Positions 20,321-34,000 of a DNA stretch of 64,000 nt are shown in pieces (within the stretch, counting starts at the first letter, position 1; each line of letters begins with the position of its first letter). The stretch comes from Siphonodentalium dalli (Eukaryota > Mollusca > Scaphopoda > Gadilida > Siphonodentaliidae). A program made the position numbers and the translations under genes. The stretch covers positions 205,894,750-205,958,749 of the forward strand of contig CP136069.1 of assembly GCA_032622095.1 (NCBI GenBank), given 5' to 3'. The notes under the pieces are model-generated. The model saw nothing but the letters and a program-made list of their open reading frames with translations. It searched no databases and was not told where the DNA came from.

Positions 20321-23090
20321 AGAATATTTCCAAGTATGTCATTGAAAAACACTTGCCATTTTTTTTGCCAAATGATTTTTTTTTGCCACATTGAATTTTG
20401 TTTTGCATTTGGCAAATTTGGATCACGGCAGCGCGAACCCTGGATACTAATAGGCATAATTAAATCGCGTAAGAATTCTTCAGAAGTGGCTAATTTTATT
20501 TTTCATCTCATTGGTCCATTGCCGATTCCGCGCTTTTTCAATATCCACGCAGTTGCTGACCGGAAGTCACGTGATGAAATGAAAAAAATCCGAACACGCC
20601 TTCCGAATTTTGAGCTGATGATATAGAAATAAATGCATGATGTCATACACCTGTGTGTAGCGTATAGACAACCACGCCGTGCGCGTGGTTGCTATTAGAA
20701 TGGCAGCTGCCAGATATCAAATTAAAAACAAAATTGTTCAGATGTAAAACACTTAACTGGGAATCACCCTCAAGGAAATACCACACGTGAGGTTGATTTC
20801 ATCGGGAACGCAATCCACTGTACATAGAAACAACAAACCCGAGGAGAGCAATTTGACAAATACACGAATTAAGTTACCTTGCATGTGACAAATCCGAGCT
20901 CAACGGTTTTACAATGCACCATTCACATAATCAACAATTAGTTTTTATCAGTCTTGAGACACTTTTATGGTAATTATAATAGCAACACTAAAGTCAATGT
21001 TTGGGCTTAGGTGGTACAAGTATGGACAATACATGCAAAACAAAACTTTTATCATGAATAAGATTCGAGTTGAATAAGACAATATTTATAATTCTGCATC
21101 GTGAGTTCGAACTCCCAGTGTGCTTCTGCTTATGACAGGAACCATAGTCTCCGGACGGCAAATCCGATTCATCTATGGTGTCAGTTTCGAAAAGTAACAC
21201 ACTGCTGGCACGAAAATATTTTAGAAATGGAATATACCGAGAGAATACCAATGATTATGGAATGCTGAATGTGATATCCGACTGTGGTTCCCAATGGCCT
21301 ATATATTATCTATATAAACACACGAGTCCACAAGAAGAGTTCCCCTGATAGTTTCGAGAATATTTCCATTTTCATAATGTGATAATCAACGCATATTACG
21401 ACTAACGATGTGGTGAATTCTACTTCCTGGTGTGAATACCAATTTAATTTGTAGAGTCAACGCTCCAAAATGCAATATGACTTGAAATAGTTGAGAGAGA
21501 TAACAATCAAATAGCGATACAACATACATGTACAAAACTCTATATGAAAGATGACTTAATTCACAAATAGGTGATAGATTATTCAGCAGTGAATTTGTTG
21601 TTACATGCATTTCCGTAATTCCCTATTCAGAAAACACCCCTCTACGAATGCTCATTTTCTTGTAGTTCGTTCTTTTAAATAATTGGATGAGTACTACGTG
21701 ACATAATCATCACCACTAACATTGACAACTCACATCACCTGTCACACAAGCTGTGGTGGACTGGGCGGTTGCAGAGGTACAATTACAGCTTACAACGAAA
21801 ATTTTATCAAACTTTGATGCCCAGTTGGTGTGCATCCTAGATCGTATCTTCCATGTGTAAATATTCTGCAATGGAAAAGTCATTGATTGATTGATGGTTT
21901 AAGGTCATTTAAGCCGTTAGGCCATATCACGACAGAGTAACGTACATACCATTGCACATATGTATACCGTATAATTCAGATACAATTTTAGACACTGGAA
22001 GTGGTGGACAGGTGATAATCTCACTCTCACTTCGTTACCAGTCGTTTTTACGTTCATAATTTAACATAAATGGTCGCACAGTAAACCATCAAACTTATAT
22101 TGCCTGGAATAAATTTTGCTCTGGTCATATCTTACCTTCACAATTTTAGGAAATAGCAATAAAACAATTGATAAATATCTGCCTTATCCAATTTCACTAA
22201 TATTGTACTATAATAAATAAGGATGTGGAACATATAAGCGCATTCGTGGGAAGTTGTGATGGTCAAAAAACAACTTTCAAAACAGACAGCTTTATGTTTT
22301 TGAAATTTGATCGGGCACCCAGGGGGGGGGGGGGGGGGGGGGGGGGTTCATTCACTTTTTGCATACAGTAGGCCGGGGTGGGTGGGTGGTTCAGCCGCGA
22401 AAAAACGTTTTTCCAAGTGGTCACAGTTTTTTCCTCTTTCAACATTTCTGCAATATAATTGCCTCAAAGTGTTCAGCATCACTGTTATGGTATTATGACA
22501 CTTAGGTCAGGGCTTAGGGGGGTAGTTAGTGTGGATATAGGCATAATGCTTCTCAGAAATCCCGGTTAAAAACCAACACTCACAATTTCGTCTTTTGCAT
22601 CAGATCACATTGTCAAGTACCAACGCCACTGGTTCAAGAGGAAATTGAAAGTTATGACACCCATGATTAAAGTAAATACAAATGAATAAAGCTATTCATT
22701 TATATCATTAATGTTTACTCATTAGGCCAATATGGTGGATACACACATGCATGTAATGTCTGTATGTAAAATACATTTATTTTACATGGCCACGCCAATA
22801 ATTGACAACATTAGTCACCTGCGCTCAAGAGGTTCATTGTTAACAGGCCAGACAATTGAGTAGTGATAAGCGAAGTAAAACTGTCTGCTATCAGGACATT
22901 TAAGGCCAATCCAAAACATGTCTTCTCTTACGGATGCGGAAATTAGCCAAGTCTATGTGATATCTGGCATTTTATTAATGCACAAACAACAGCAGCGGCA
23001 CGTCTGGAATATACAGGCTTGATATTGAACAATTTCGACCACGGTGCTTGTTTGGCGTGGGGTCGCGAAAGCTTCAAATCGCTAAGGGAC
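20321..23090. other. Gene-free stretch with poly-G tract
   Basis: Nothing I can call a gene. A G run of about 26 lies at 22321-22346. Open frames at 20336-20626 and 20994-21251 lack domain or splice support. A weak B-box-like AGTTCGAACTC lies at about 21104 but has no A-box partner. Confidence 0.4.
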
Positions 23091-23488
23091 TTAACCCTTT
23101 ACCCAACAAACCGGCCAAAACCGGCCAAATAAAGCTTCAACAGCCTAAAATATCTTCGGTCTGTCTCAATAAAACCATACACATATGGATATCATTGGAA
23201 CCGGCTCCTTGACCACATTGTGATAGTTACAGTTATGCCCTGTGCCAATGCATTCTCTTATATATGCGAGTCGACCATAGGTCGCCTCGCATATATAAGA
23301 GAATGCATTGGCCTAAAATTTTTTTTTTTAACACTTTTTACCATTTTTTCTTACATTCTTTAACAATTTTATAATTTTTAATGTGTTAAGCCAATGCATT
23401 CTCTTATATATGCGAGGCGACCTATGGTCGACTCGCATATATAAGAGAATGCATTGGCACAGGGCCGTTCTAATGGGTAAAGGGTTAA
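23091..23488. mobile_element. TTAA-flanked palindromic MITE, family A, copy 1
   Basis: TTAA at 23091-23094 and 23485-23488 flank a 390-bp body whose ends are CCCTTTACCCA and its inverse. Inside are two 69-nt near-perfect palindromes (23244-23312 and 23390-23458), built from GCCAATGCATTCTCTTATAT plus its complement around GTCGACC. These two are themselves inverse copies of each other. Subterminal GCCCTGTGCCAATG blocks mirror each other. The TTAA duplication points to mobilisation by a piggyBac- or Kolobok-type transposase (family knowledge). Two more copies are at 38959-39411 and 43288-43618. Confidence 0.85.
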
Positions 23489-24388
23489 TTGAATGCATCG
23501 GTCGGAATAAACTGGGACAAAAGGTACAATATAATATGTTTTAGTCGAATAACTCAGAGTTAGCCACACCGCCTGGTAGCCTTCGCGATCACATATAGCC
23601 CCAAGTTGGTGGAAATCCTGATCCACCACTGCTACGAATATCAAGAGAGGATTGGTAATTATTTAAATAGAACGTCCACCATATGGGTTATCCCACGAAC
23701 AAATATTTTAAGTGGCCCGGCGATTCGGTCTAAGATAGCGGTTTATCTATATTCCGACTTAATTGGAACTAGAACCAAGTGCGGTCAACACGTCGGCAAT
23801 GATTGGGTTGTCAGTGGACACATATTGCATTGTCTGTATGATCCATGTAAAACGCCAAATACACGATAATTACATAGATTACATGCATGTGTGTATCCAC
23901 CCTTAGACCTGATCAGACAGCATAAGAGGCAAAACATGGAAATCCCATCATGCTAGAAAGTATTGAATGCTATTTAAAGCCACATCCAGATTTTTGTTTG
24001 ATTTTTTAGTTTAATTTATTGTTTGTTTTTTTTTGGACACAATTTCACATCAAAGCCATATGAATGCTGATAAATCTGTTAAACGCCATGTTGTCAGATG
24101 GTATAAGATCGTGTGGGTCCATTACTATTTAGCATAAATGTTTTGCCTAAATTTGTATTTTATATTTTCGATACAGTTGTATTTAAAGTGATTACAGACA
24201 AGCATTGGAAATATGGTAAAATGTTCATATAACTTGTTTACAAGTCATGAATCAATTGATACACAAAAACAAACAGGATAACAATGGGCGCTGCAGGTTT
24301 ATACGATTCTTATCCGTTCTCAGACTTTATAACTGAAACAAATACCAAGCATAAATGGTGTGAGACTCCATATTGTTTAGGTAAAACG
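23489..24388. other. Gene-free stretch with one weak exon candidate
   Basis: On the minus strand, about 23627-23490 stays open and reads DFHQLGAICDREGYQAVWLT and onward, after a possible acceptor GGATCAG. Its phase would suit the third exon of the secreted gene at 35930, but the polypyrimidine tract is poor and the frame runs directly into the MITE. I do not annotate it as an exon. Confidence 0.25.
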
Positions 24389-24530
24389 TGGGTGGGTACC
24401 CTGCATGAAATTGGAAAACAATTTCCTTCAAATAAGGGGTGATTTGGCTGGATTTGGAGGTAAAAAGGGGTGGGTACCCCGCATGAAATTGGAAAACAAA
24501 CTTCCTTCAAATAGGGGGTGGTGGGTACCC
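24389..24530. repeat. Two-copy ~80-bp tandem duplication
   Basis: GTGGGTACCCYGCATGAAAT then TGGAAAACAA...TTCCTTCAAAT occurs at 24390 and again at 24470. A third GTGGGTACCC follows at about 24521. Confidence 0.75.
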
Positions 24531-24830
24531 AAGAGGCGGGGAAAAAAATTTCAGCCTACTGTCATGGCACTTTTTGCCGACCCCCCCCCCGGGGCACCCA
24601 AAAATTAAAAGAGTACCTGCGATAAAGAGGGAATAGATAGTTCGCTTGTCCATTAACGACGAATATTATACAGCGTTTTTAAAATATGGTTGTATGCCCA
24701 TTTTGTTCTTATCAATTATATGTGTGGTTTTTGCGTGGTCTGTCTATTAAGGACGATGATGATTGAAATTACTTTTCATAGCCATAATATCAGTTGAAAT
24801 AATTCATCTTTCCTTTTGAAATGTGTCCCA

Positions 24831-25014
24831 AGTATGAGATTATCCGAGGCAGAACCATACGTTAGACTAATATTACAAGTATGAGATTATGCCAGGCAGC
24901 ACCATACGTTAGCCTAATATTACCTTAATGAGATTATCCCAGGCAGCACCATACGTTAGCCTAATATTACCTTAATGAGATTACCCCATGCAGCACGTTA
25001 GCCTAATATTACCT
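24831..25014. repeat. ~47-bp minisatellite, four copies
   Basis: The unit is ATGAGATTATCCCAGGCAGC followed by ACCATACGTTAGCCTAATAT. The last copy is shortened. It lies 60 bp before the 38-bp satellite but shares no sequence with it. Confidence 0.85.
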
Positions 25015-25072
25015 TTATGGTTTACCTTTAATGTGCATCGCAAACAGAACTCTTGATTTTCCACCAGCCGCT

Positions 25073-28000
25073 TCTAGTCACATATTAAGTTGTGTGGTGT
25101 AATGACGTGTTCTAGTCACATATTAAGTTGTGTGGTGTAATGACGTGTTCTAGTCACATATTAAGTTGTGTGGTGTAATGACGTGTTCTAGTCACATATT
25201 AAGTTGTGTGGTGTAATGACGTGTTCTAGTCACATATTAAGTTGTGTGGTGTAATGACGTGTTCTAGTCACATATTAAGTTGTGTGGTGTAATGACGTGT
25301 TCTAGTCACATATTAAGTTGTGTGGTGTAATGACGTGTTCCAGTCACATATTAAGTTGTGTGGTGTAATGACGTGTTCTAGTCACATATTAAGTTGTGTG
25401 GTGTAATGACGTGTTCCAGTCACATATTAAGTTGTGTGGTGTAATGACGTGTTCTAGTCACATATTAAGTTGTGTGGTGTAATGACGTGTTCTAGTCACA
25501 TATTAAGTTGTGTGGTGTAATGACGTGTTAATTCTAGTCACATATTAAGTTGTGTGGTGTAATGACGTGTTCTAGTCACATATTAAGTTGTGTGGTGTAA
25601 TGACGTGTTCTAGTCACATATTAAGTTGTGTGGTGTAATGACGTGTTCTAGTCACATATTAAGTTTTGTGGTGTAATGACGTGTTCTAGTCACATATTAA
25701 GTTGTGTGGTGTAATGACGTGTTCTAGTCACATATTAAGTTGTGTGGTGTAATGACGTGTTCTAGTCACATATTAAGTTGTGTGGTGTAATGACGTGTTC
25801 TAGTCACATTAAGTTGTGTGGTGTAATGACGTGTTCCAGTCACATATTAAGTTGTGTGGTGTAATGACGTGTTCTAGTCACATATTAAGTTGTGTGGTGT
25901 AATGACGTGTTCTAGTCACATATTAAGTTGTGTGGTGTAATGACGTGTTCTAGTCACATATTAAGTTGTGTGGTGTAATGACGTGTTCTAGTCACATATT
26001 AAGTTTTGTGGTGTAATGACGTGTTCTAGTCACATATTAAGTTGTTTGGTGTAATGACGTGTTCTAGTCACATATTAAGTTGTGTGGTGTAATGACGTGT
26101 TCTAGTCACATATTAAGTTGTGTGGTGTAATGACGTGTTCTAGTCACATATTAAGTTGTGTGGTGTAATGACGTGTTCCAGTCACATATTAATTTGTGTG
26201 GTGTAATGACGTGTTCTAGTCACATATTAAGTTGTGTGGTGTAATGACGTGTTCTAGTCACATATTAATTTGTGTGGTGTAATGACGTGTCTAGTCACAT
26301 ATTAATTTGTGTGGTGTAATGACGTGTTCTAGTTACATATTAAGTTTTGTGGTGTAATGACGTGTTCTAGTCACATATTAAGTTGTGTGGTGTAATGACG
26401 TGTTCTAGTCACATATTAAGTTGTGTGGTGTAATGACGTGTTCTAGTCACATATTAAGTTGTGTGGTGTAATGACGTGTTCTAGTCACATATTAAGTTGT
26501 GTGGTGTAATGACGTGTTCTAGTCACATATTAAGTTGTGTGGTGTAATGACGTGTTCTAGTCACATATTAAGTTGTGTGGTGTAATGACGTGTTCTAGTC
26601 ACATATTAAGTTGTGTGGTGTAATGACGTGTTCTAGTCACATATTAAGTTGTGTGGTGTAATGACGTGTTCTAGTCACATATTAAGTTGTGTGGTGTAAT
26701 GACGTGTTCTAGTCACATATTAAGTTGTGTGGTGTAATGACGTGTTCTAATCACATATTAAGTTGTGTGGTGTAATGACGTGTTCTAATCACATATTAAG
26801 TTGTGTGGTGTAATGACGTGTTCTAGTCACATATTAAGTTGTGTGGTGTAATGACGTGTTCCAGTCACATATTAAGTTGTGTGGTGTAATGACGTGTTCT
26901 AGTCACATATTAAGTTGTGTGGTGTAATGACGTGTTCTAGTCACATATTAAGTTGTGTGGTGTAATGACGTGTTCTAGTCACATATTAAGTTGTGTGGTG
27001 TAATGACGTGTTCTAATCACATATTAAGTTGTGTGGTGTAATGACGTGTTATAGTCACATATTAAGTTGTGTGGTGTAATGACGTGTTCTAGTCACATAT
27101 TAAGTTGTGTGGTGTAATGACGTGTTCTAGTCACATATTAAGTTGTGTGGTGTAATGACGTGTTCTAGTCACATATTAAGTTGTGTGGTGTAATGACGTG
27201 TTCTAATCACATATTAAGTTGTGTGGTGTAATGACGTGTTCTAGTCACATATTAAGTTGTGTGGTGTAATGACGTGTTCTAGTCACATATTAAGTTGTGT
27301 GGTGTAATGACGTGTTCTAGTCACATATTAAGTTGTTTGGTGTAATGACGTGTTCTAGTCACATATTAAGTTGTGTGGTGTAATGACGTGTTCTAATCAC
27401 ATATTAAGTTGTGTGGTGTAATGACGTGTTCTAATCACATATTAAGTTGTGTGGTGTAATGACGTGTTATAGTCACATATTAAGTTGTGTGGTGTAATGA
27501 CGTGTTCTAGTCACATATTAAGTTGTGTGGTGTAATGACGTGTTCTAATCACATATTAAGTTGTGTGGTGTAATGACGTGTTCTAATCACATATTAAGTT
27601 GTGTGGTGTAATGACGTGTTCCAGTCACATATTAAGTTGTGTGGTGTAATGACGTGTTCTAGTCACATATTAAGTTGTGTGGTGTAATGACGTGTTCTAG
27701 TCACATATTAAGTTGTGTGGTGTAATGACGTGTTCTAATCACATATTAAGTTGTGTGGTGTAATGACGTGTTCCAGTCACATATTAAGTTGTGTGGTGTA
27801 ATGACGTGTTCTAATCACATATTAAGTTGTGTGGTGTAATGACGTGTTCTAGTCACATATTAAGTTGTGTGGTGTAATGACGTGTTCTAATCACATATTA
27901 AGTTGTGTGGTGTAATGACGTGTTCCAGTCACATATTAAGTTGTGTGGTGTAATGACGTGTTCTAGTCACATATTAAGTTGTGTGGTGTAATGACGTGTT

Positions 28001-31000
28001 CTAGTCACATATTAAGTTGTGTGGTGTAATGACGTGTTCTAATCACATATTAAGTTGTGTGGTGTAATGACGTGTTCTAATCACATATTAAGTTGTGTGG
28101 TGTAATGACGTGTTATAGTCACATATTAAGTTGTGTGGTGTAATGACGTGTTCTAGTCACATATTAAGTTGTGTGGTGTAATGACGTGTTCTAATCACAT
28201 ATTAAGTTGTGTGGTGTAATGACGTGTTCCAGTCACATATTAAGTTGTGTGGTGTAATGACGTGTTCTAGTCACATATTAATTTGTGTGGTGTAATGACG
28301 TGTTCTAGTCACATATTAAGTTGTGTGGTGTAATGACGTGTTCTAGTCACATATTAAGTTGTTTGGTGTAATGACGTGTTCTAGTCACATATTAAGTTGT
28401 GTGGTGTAATGACGTGTTCTAGTCACATATTAAGTTGTGTGGTGTAATGACGTGTTCTAGTCACATATTAAGTTGTGTGGTGTAATGACGTGTTCTAATC
28501 ACATATTAAGTTGTGTGGTGTAATGACGTGTTCTAGTCACATATTAAGTTGTGTGGTGTAATGACGTGTTCTAGTCACATATTAAGTTGTGTGGTGTAAT
28601 GACGTGTTCTAGTCACATATTAATTTGTTTGGTGTAATGACGTGTTCTAGTCACATATTAAGTTGTGTGGTGTAATGACGTGTTCTAGTCACATATTGAG
28701 TTGTGTGGTGTAATGACGTGTTCTAGTCACATATTAAGTTGTTTGGTGTAATGACGTGTTCTAGTCACATATTAAGTTGTGTGGTGTAATGACGTGTTCT
28801 AGTCACATATTAAGTTGTGTGGTGTAATGACGTGTTCTAGTCACATATTAAGTTGTGTGGTGTAATGACGTGTTCTAGTCACATATTAAGTTGTGTGGTG
28901 TAATGACGTGTTCTAATCACATATTAAGTTGTGTGGTGTAATGACGTGTTCTAATCACATATTAAGTTGTGTGGTGTAATGACGTGTTCCAGTCACATAT
29001 TAAGTTGTGTGGTGTAATGACGTGTTCTAATCACATATTAAGTTGTGTGGTGTAATGACGTGTTCCAGTCACATATTAAGTTGTGTGGTGTAATGACGTG
29101 TTCTAATCACATATTAAGTTGTGTGGTGTAATGACGTGTTCTAATCACATATTAAGTTGTGTGGTGTAATGACGTGTTCTAATCACATATTAAGTTGTGT
29201 GGTGTAATGACGTGTTCCAGTCACATATTAAGTTGTGTGGTGTAATGACGTGTTCTAATCACATATTAAGTTGTGTGGTGTAATGACGTGTTCCAGTCAC
29301 ATATTAAGTTGTGTGGTGTAATGACGTGTTCCAGTCACATATTAAGTTGTGTGGTGTAATGACGTGTTCTAATCACATATTAAGTTGTGTGGTGTAATGA
29401 CGTGTTCTAGTCACATATTAAGTTGTGTGGTGTAATGACGTGTTCTAGTCACATATTAAGTTGTGTGGTGTAATGACGTGTTCTAGTCACATATTAAGTT
29501 GTTTGGTGTAATGACGTGTTCTAGTCACATATTAAGTTGTGTGGTGTAATGACGTGTTCTAGTCACATATTAAGTTGTGTGGTGTAATGACGTGTTCTAG
29601 TCACATATTAAGTTGTGTGGTGTAATGACGTGTTCCAGTCACATATTAAGTTGTGTGGTGTAATGACGTGTTCTAGTCACATATTAAGTTGTGTGGTGTA
29701 ATGACGTGTTCTAGTCACATATTAAGTTGTGTGGTGTAATGACGTGTTCTAATCACATATTAAGTTGTGTGGTGTAATGACGTGTTCCAGTCACATATTA
29801 AGTTGTGTGGTGTAATGACGTGTTCTAATCACATATTAAGTTGTGTGGTGTAATGACGTGTTCTAGTCACATATTAAGTTGTGTGGTGTAATGACGTGTT
29901 CTAATCACATATTAAGTTGTGTGGTGTAATGACGTGTTCCAGTCACATATTAAGTTGTGTGGTGTAATGACGTGTTCTAGTCACATATTAAGTTGTGTGG
30001 TGTAATGACGTGTTCTAGTCACATATTAAGTTGTGTGGTGTAATGACGTGTTCTAATCACATATTAAGTTGTGTGGTGTAATGACGTGTTCTAATCACAT
30101 ATTAAGTTGTGTGGTGTAATGACGTGTTATAGTCACATATTAAGTTGTGTGGTGTAATGACGTGTTCTAGTCACATATTAAGTTGTGTGGTGTAATGACG
30201 TGTTCTAATCACATATTAAGTTGTGTGGTGTAATGACGTGTTCCAGTCACATATTAAGTTGTGTGGTGTAATGACGTGTTCTAGTCACATATTAAGTTGT
30301 TTGGTGTAATGACGTGTTCTAGTCACATATTAAGTTGTGTGGTGTAATGACGTGTTCTAGTCACATATTAATTTGTGTGGTGTAATGACGTGTTCTAGTC
30401 ACATATTAAGTTGTGTGGTGTAATGACGTGTTCTAGTCACATATTAAGTTGTTTGGTGTAATGACGTGTTCTAGTCACATATTAAGTTGTGTGGTGTAAT
30501 GACGTGTTCTAGTCACATATTAAGTTGTGTGGTGTAATGACGTGTTCTAGTCACATATTAAGTTGTGTGGTGTAATGACGTGTTCTAATCACATATTAAG
30601 TTGTGTGGTGTAATGACGTGTTCTAGTCACATATTAAGTTGTGTGGTGTAATGACGTGTTCTAGTCACATATTAAGTTGTGTGGTGTAATGACGTGTTCT
30701 AGTCACATATTAATTTGTTTGGTGTAATGACGTGTTCTAGTCACATATTAAGTTGTGTGGTGTAATGACGTGTTCTAGTCACATATTAAGTTGTGTGGTG
30801 TAATGACGTGTTCTAGTCACATATTAAGTTGTGTGGTGTAATGACGTGTTAATTCTAGTCACATATTAAGTTGTGTGGTGTAATGACGTGTTCTAGTCAC
30901 ATATTAAGTTGTTTGGTGTAATGACGTGTTCTAGTCACATATTAAGTTGTTTGGTGTAATGACGTGTTCTAGTCACATATTAAGTTGTGTGGTGTAATGA

Positions 31001-34000
31001 CGTGTTCTAGTCACATATTAAGTTGTGTGGTGTAATGACGTGTTCTAGTCACATATTAAGTTGTGTGGTGTAATGACGTGTTCTAGTCACATATTAAGTT
31101 GTGTGGTGTAATAACGTGTTCTAGTCACATATTAAGTTGTTTGGTGTAATGACGTGTTCTAGTCACATATTAAGTTGTGTGGTGTAATGACGTGTTCTAA
31201 TCACATATTAAGTTGTGTGGTGTAATGACGTGTTCTAGTCACATATTAAGTTGTGTGGTGTAATGACGTGTTCTAGTCACATATTAAGTTGTGTGGTGTA
31301 ATGACGTGTTCTAGTCACATATTAAGTTGTTTGGTGTAATGACGTGTTCTAGTCACATATTAAGTTGTGTGGTGTAATGACGTGTTCTAGTCAGATATTA
31401 AGTTGTTTGGTGTAATGACGTGTTCTAGTCACATATTAAGTTGTGTGGTGTAATGACGTGTTCTAGTCACATATTAAGTTGTGTGGTGTAATGACGTGTT
31501 CTTGTCACATATTAAGTTGTTTGGTGTAATGACGTGTTCTAGTCACATATTAAGTTATGTGGTGTAATGACGTGTTCTTGTCACATATTAAGTTGTTTGG
31601 TGTAATGACGTGTTCTAGTCACATATTAAGTTGTGTGGTGTAATGACGTGTTCCAGTCACATATTAAGTTGTGTGGTGTAATGACGTGTTCCAGTCACAT
31701 ATTAAGTTGTTTGGTGTAATGACGTGTTCTAGTCACATATTAAGTTGTGTGGTGTAATGACGTGTTCTTGTCACATATTAAGTTGTGTGGTGTAATGACG
31801 TGTTCTAGTCACATATTAAGTTGTGTGGTGTAATGACGTGTTCTAGTAACATATTAAGTTGTGTGGTGTAATGACGTGTTCTAGTCACATATTAAGTTGT
31901 TTGGTGTAATGACGTGTTCTAGTCACATATTAAGTTGTGTGGTGTAATGACGTGTTCTAGTCACATATTAAGTTGTTTGGTGTAATGACGCGTTCTAGTC
32001 ACATATTAAGTTGTGTGGTGTAATGACGTGTTCTAGTCACATATTAAGTTGTGTGGTGTAATGACGTGTTCCAGTCACATATTAAGTTGTGTGGTGTAAT
32101 GACGTGTTCTAGTCACATATTAAGTTGTGTGGTGTAATGACGTGTTCTAGTCACATATTAAGTTGTGTGGTGTAATGACGTGTTCTAGTCACATGTTAAG
32201 TTGTGTGGTGTAATGACGTGTTCTAGTCACATATTAAGTTGTTTGGTGTAATGACGTGTTCTAGTCACATATTAAGTTGTGTGGTGTAATGACGTGTTCT
32301 AGTCACATATTAATTTGTGTGGTGTAATGACGTGTTCTAGTCACATATTAAGTTGTGTGGTGTAATGACGTGTTCTAGTCACATATTAAGTTGTTTGGTG
32401 TAATGACGTGTTCTAGTCACATATTAAGTTGTTTGGTGTAATGACGTGTTCTAGTCACATTAAGTTGTTTGGTGTAATGACATGTTCTAGTCACATATTA
32501 AGTTGTTTGGTGTAATGACGTGTTCTAGTCACATATTAAGTTGTTTGGTGTAATGACGTGTTCTAGTCACATATTAAGTTGTGTGGTGTAATGACGTGTT
32601 CTAGTCACATATTAAGTTGTTTGGTGTAATGACGTGATCTAGTCACATATTAAGTTGTTTGGTGTAATGACGTGTTCTAGTCACATATTAAGTTGTTTGG
32701 TGTAATGACGTGTTCTAGTCACATATTAAGTTGTGTGGTGTAATGACGTGTTCTAGTCACATATTAAGTTGTGTGGTGTAATGACGTGTTCTAGTCACAT
32801 ATTAAGTTGTGTGGTGTAATGACGTGTTCTAGTCACATATTAAGTTGTGTGGTGTAATGACGTGTTCTAGTCACATATTAAGTTGTGTGGTGTAATGACG
32901 TGTTCTAGTCACATATTAAGTTGTGTGGTGTAATGACGTGTTCTAGTCACATATTAAGTTGTGTGGTGTAATGACGTGTTCTAGTCACATATTAAGTTGT
33001 GTGGTGTAATGACGTGTTCTAGTCACATATTAAGTTGTGTGGTGTAATGACGTGTTCTAGTCACATATTAAGTTGTGTGGTGTAATGACGTGTTCTAGTC
33101 ACATATTAAGTTGTGTGGTGTAATGACGTGTTCTAGTCACATATTAAGTTGTGTGGTGTAATGACGTGTTCTAGTCACATATTAAGTTGTGTGGTGTAAT
33201 GACGTGTTCTAGTCACATATTAAGTTGTGTGGTGTAATGACGTGTTCTAGTCACATATTAAGTTGTGTGGTGTAATGACGTGTTCTAGTCACATATTAAG
33301 TTGTGTGGTGTAATGACGTGTTCTAGTCACATATTAAGTTGTGTGGTGTAATGACGTGTTCTAGTCACATATTAAGTTGTGTGGTGTAATGACGTGTTCT
33401 AATCACATATTAAGTTGTGTGGTGTAATGACGTGTTCTAGTCACATATTAAGTTGTGTGGTGTAATGACGTGTTCTAGTCACATATTAAGTTGTGTGGTG
33501 TAATGACGTGTTCTAGTCACATACTAAGTTGTGTGGTGTAATGACGTGTTCTAGTCACATATTAAGTTGTGTGGTGTAATGACGTGTTCTAGTCACATAT
33601 TAAGTTGTTTGGTGTAATGACGTGTTCTAGTCACATATTAAGTTGTGTGGTGTAATGACGTGTTCTAGTCACATATTAAGTTGTTTGGTGTAATGACGTG
33701 TTCTAGTCACATATTAAGTTGTGTGGTGTAATGACGTGTTCTAGTCACATATTAAGTTGTTTGGTGTAATGACGTGTTCTAGTCACATATTAAGTTGTGT
33801 GGTGTAATGACGTGTTCTAGTCACATATTAAGTTGTGTGGTGTAATGACGTGTTCTAGTCACATATTAAGTTGTGTGGTGTAATGACGTGTTCCAGTCAC
33901 ATATTAAGTTGTGTGGTGTAACGACGTGTTCTAGTCACATATTAAGTTGTGTGGTGTAATGACGTGTTCTAGTCACATATTAAGTTGTGTGGTGTAATGA

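Noticed and set aside
21060-21250. tRNA or SINE suggested by AGTTCGAACTC
   Set aside because: No A-box at the right distance, no tRNA fold visible, and no SINE-type tail.
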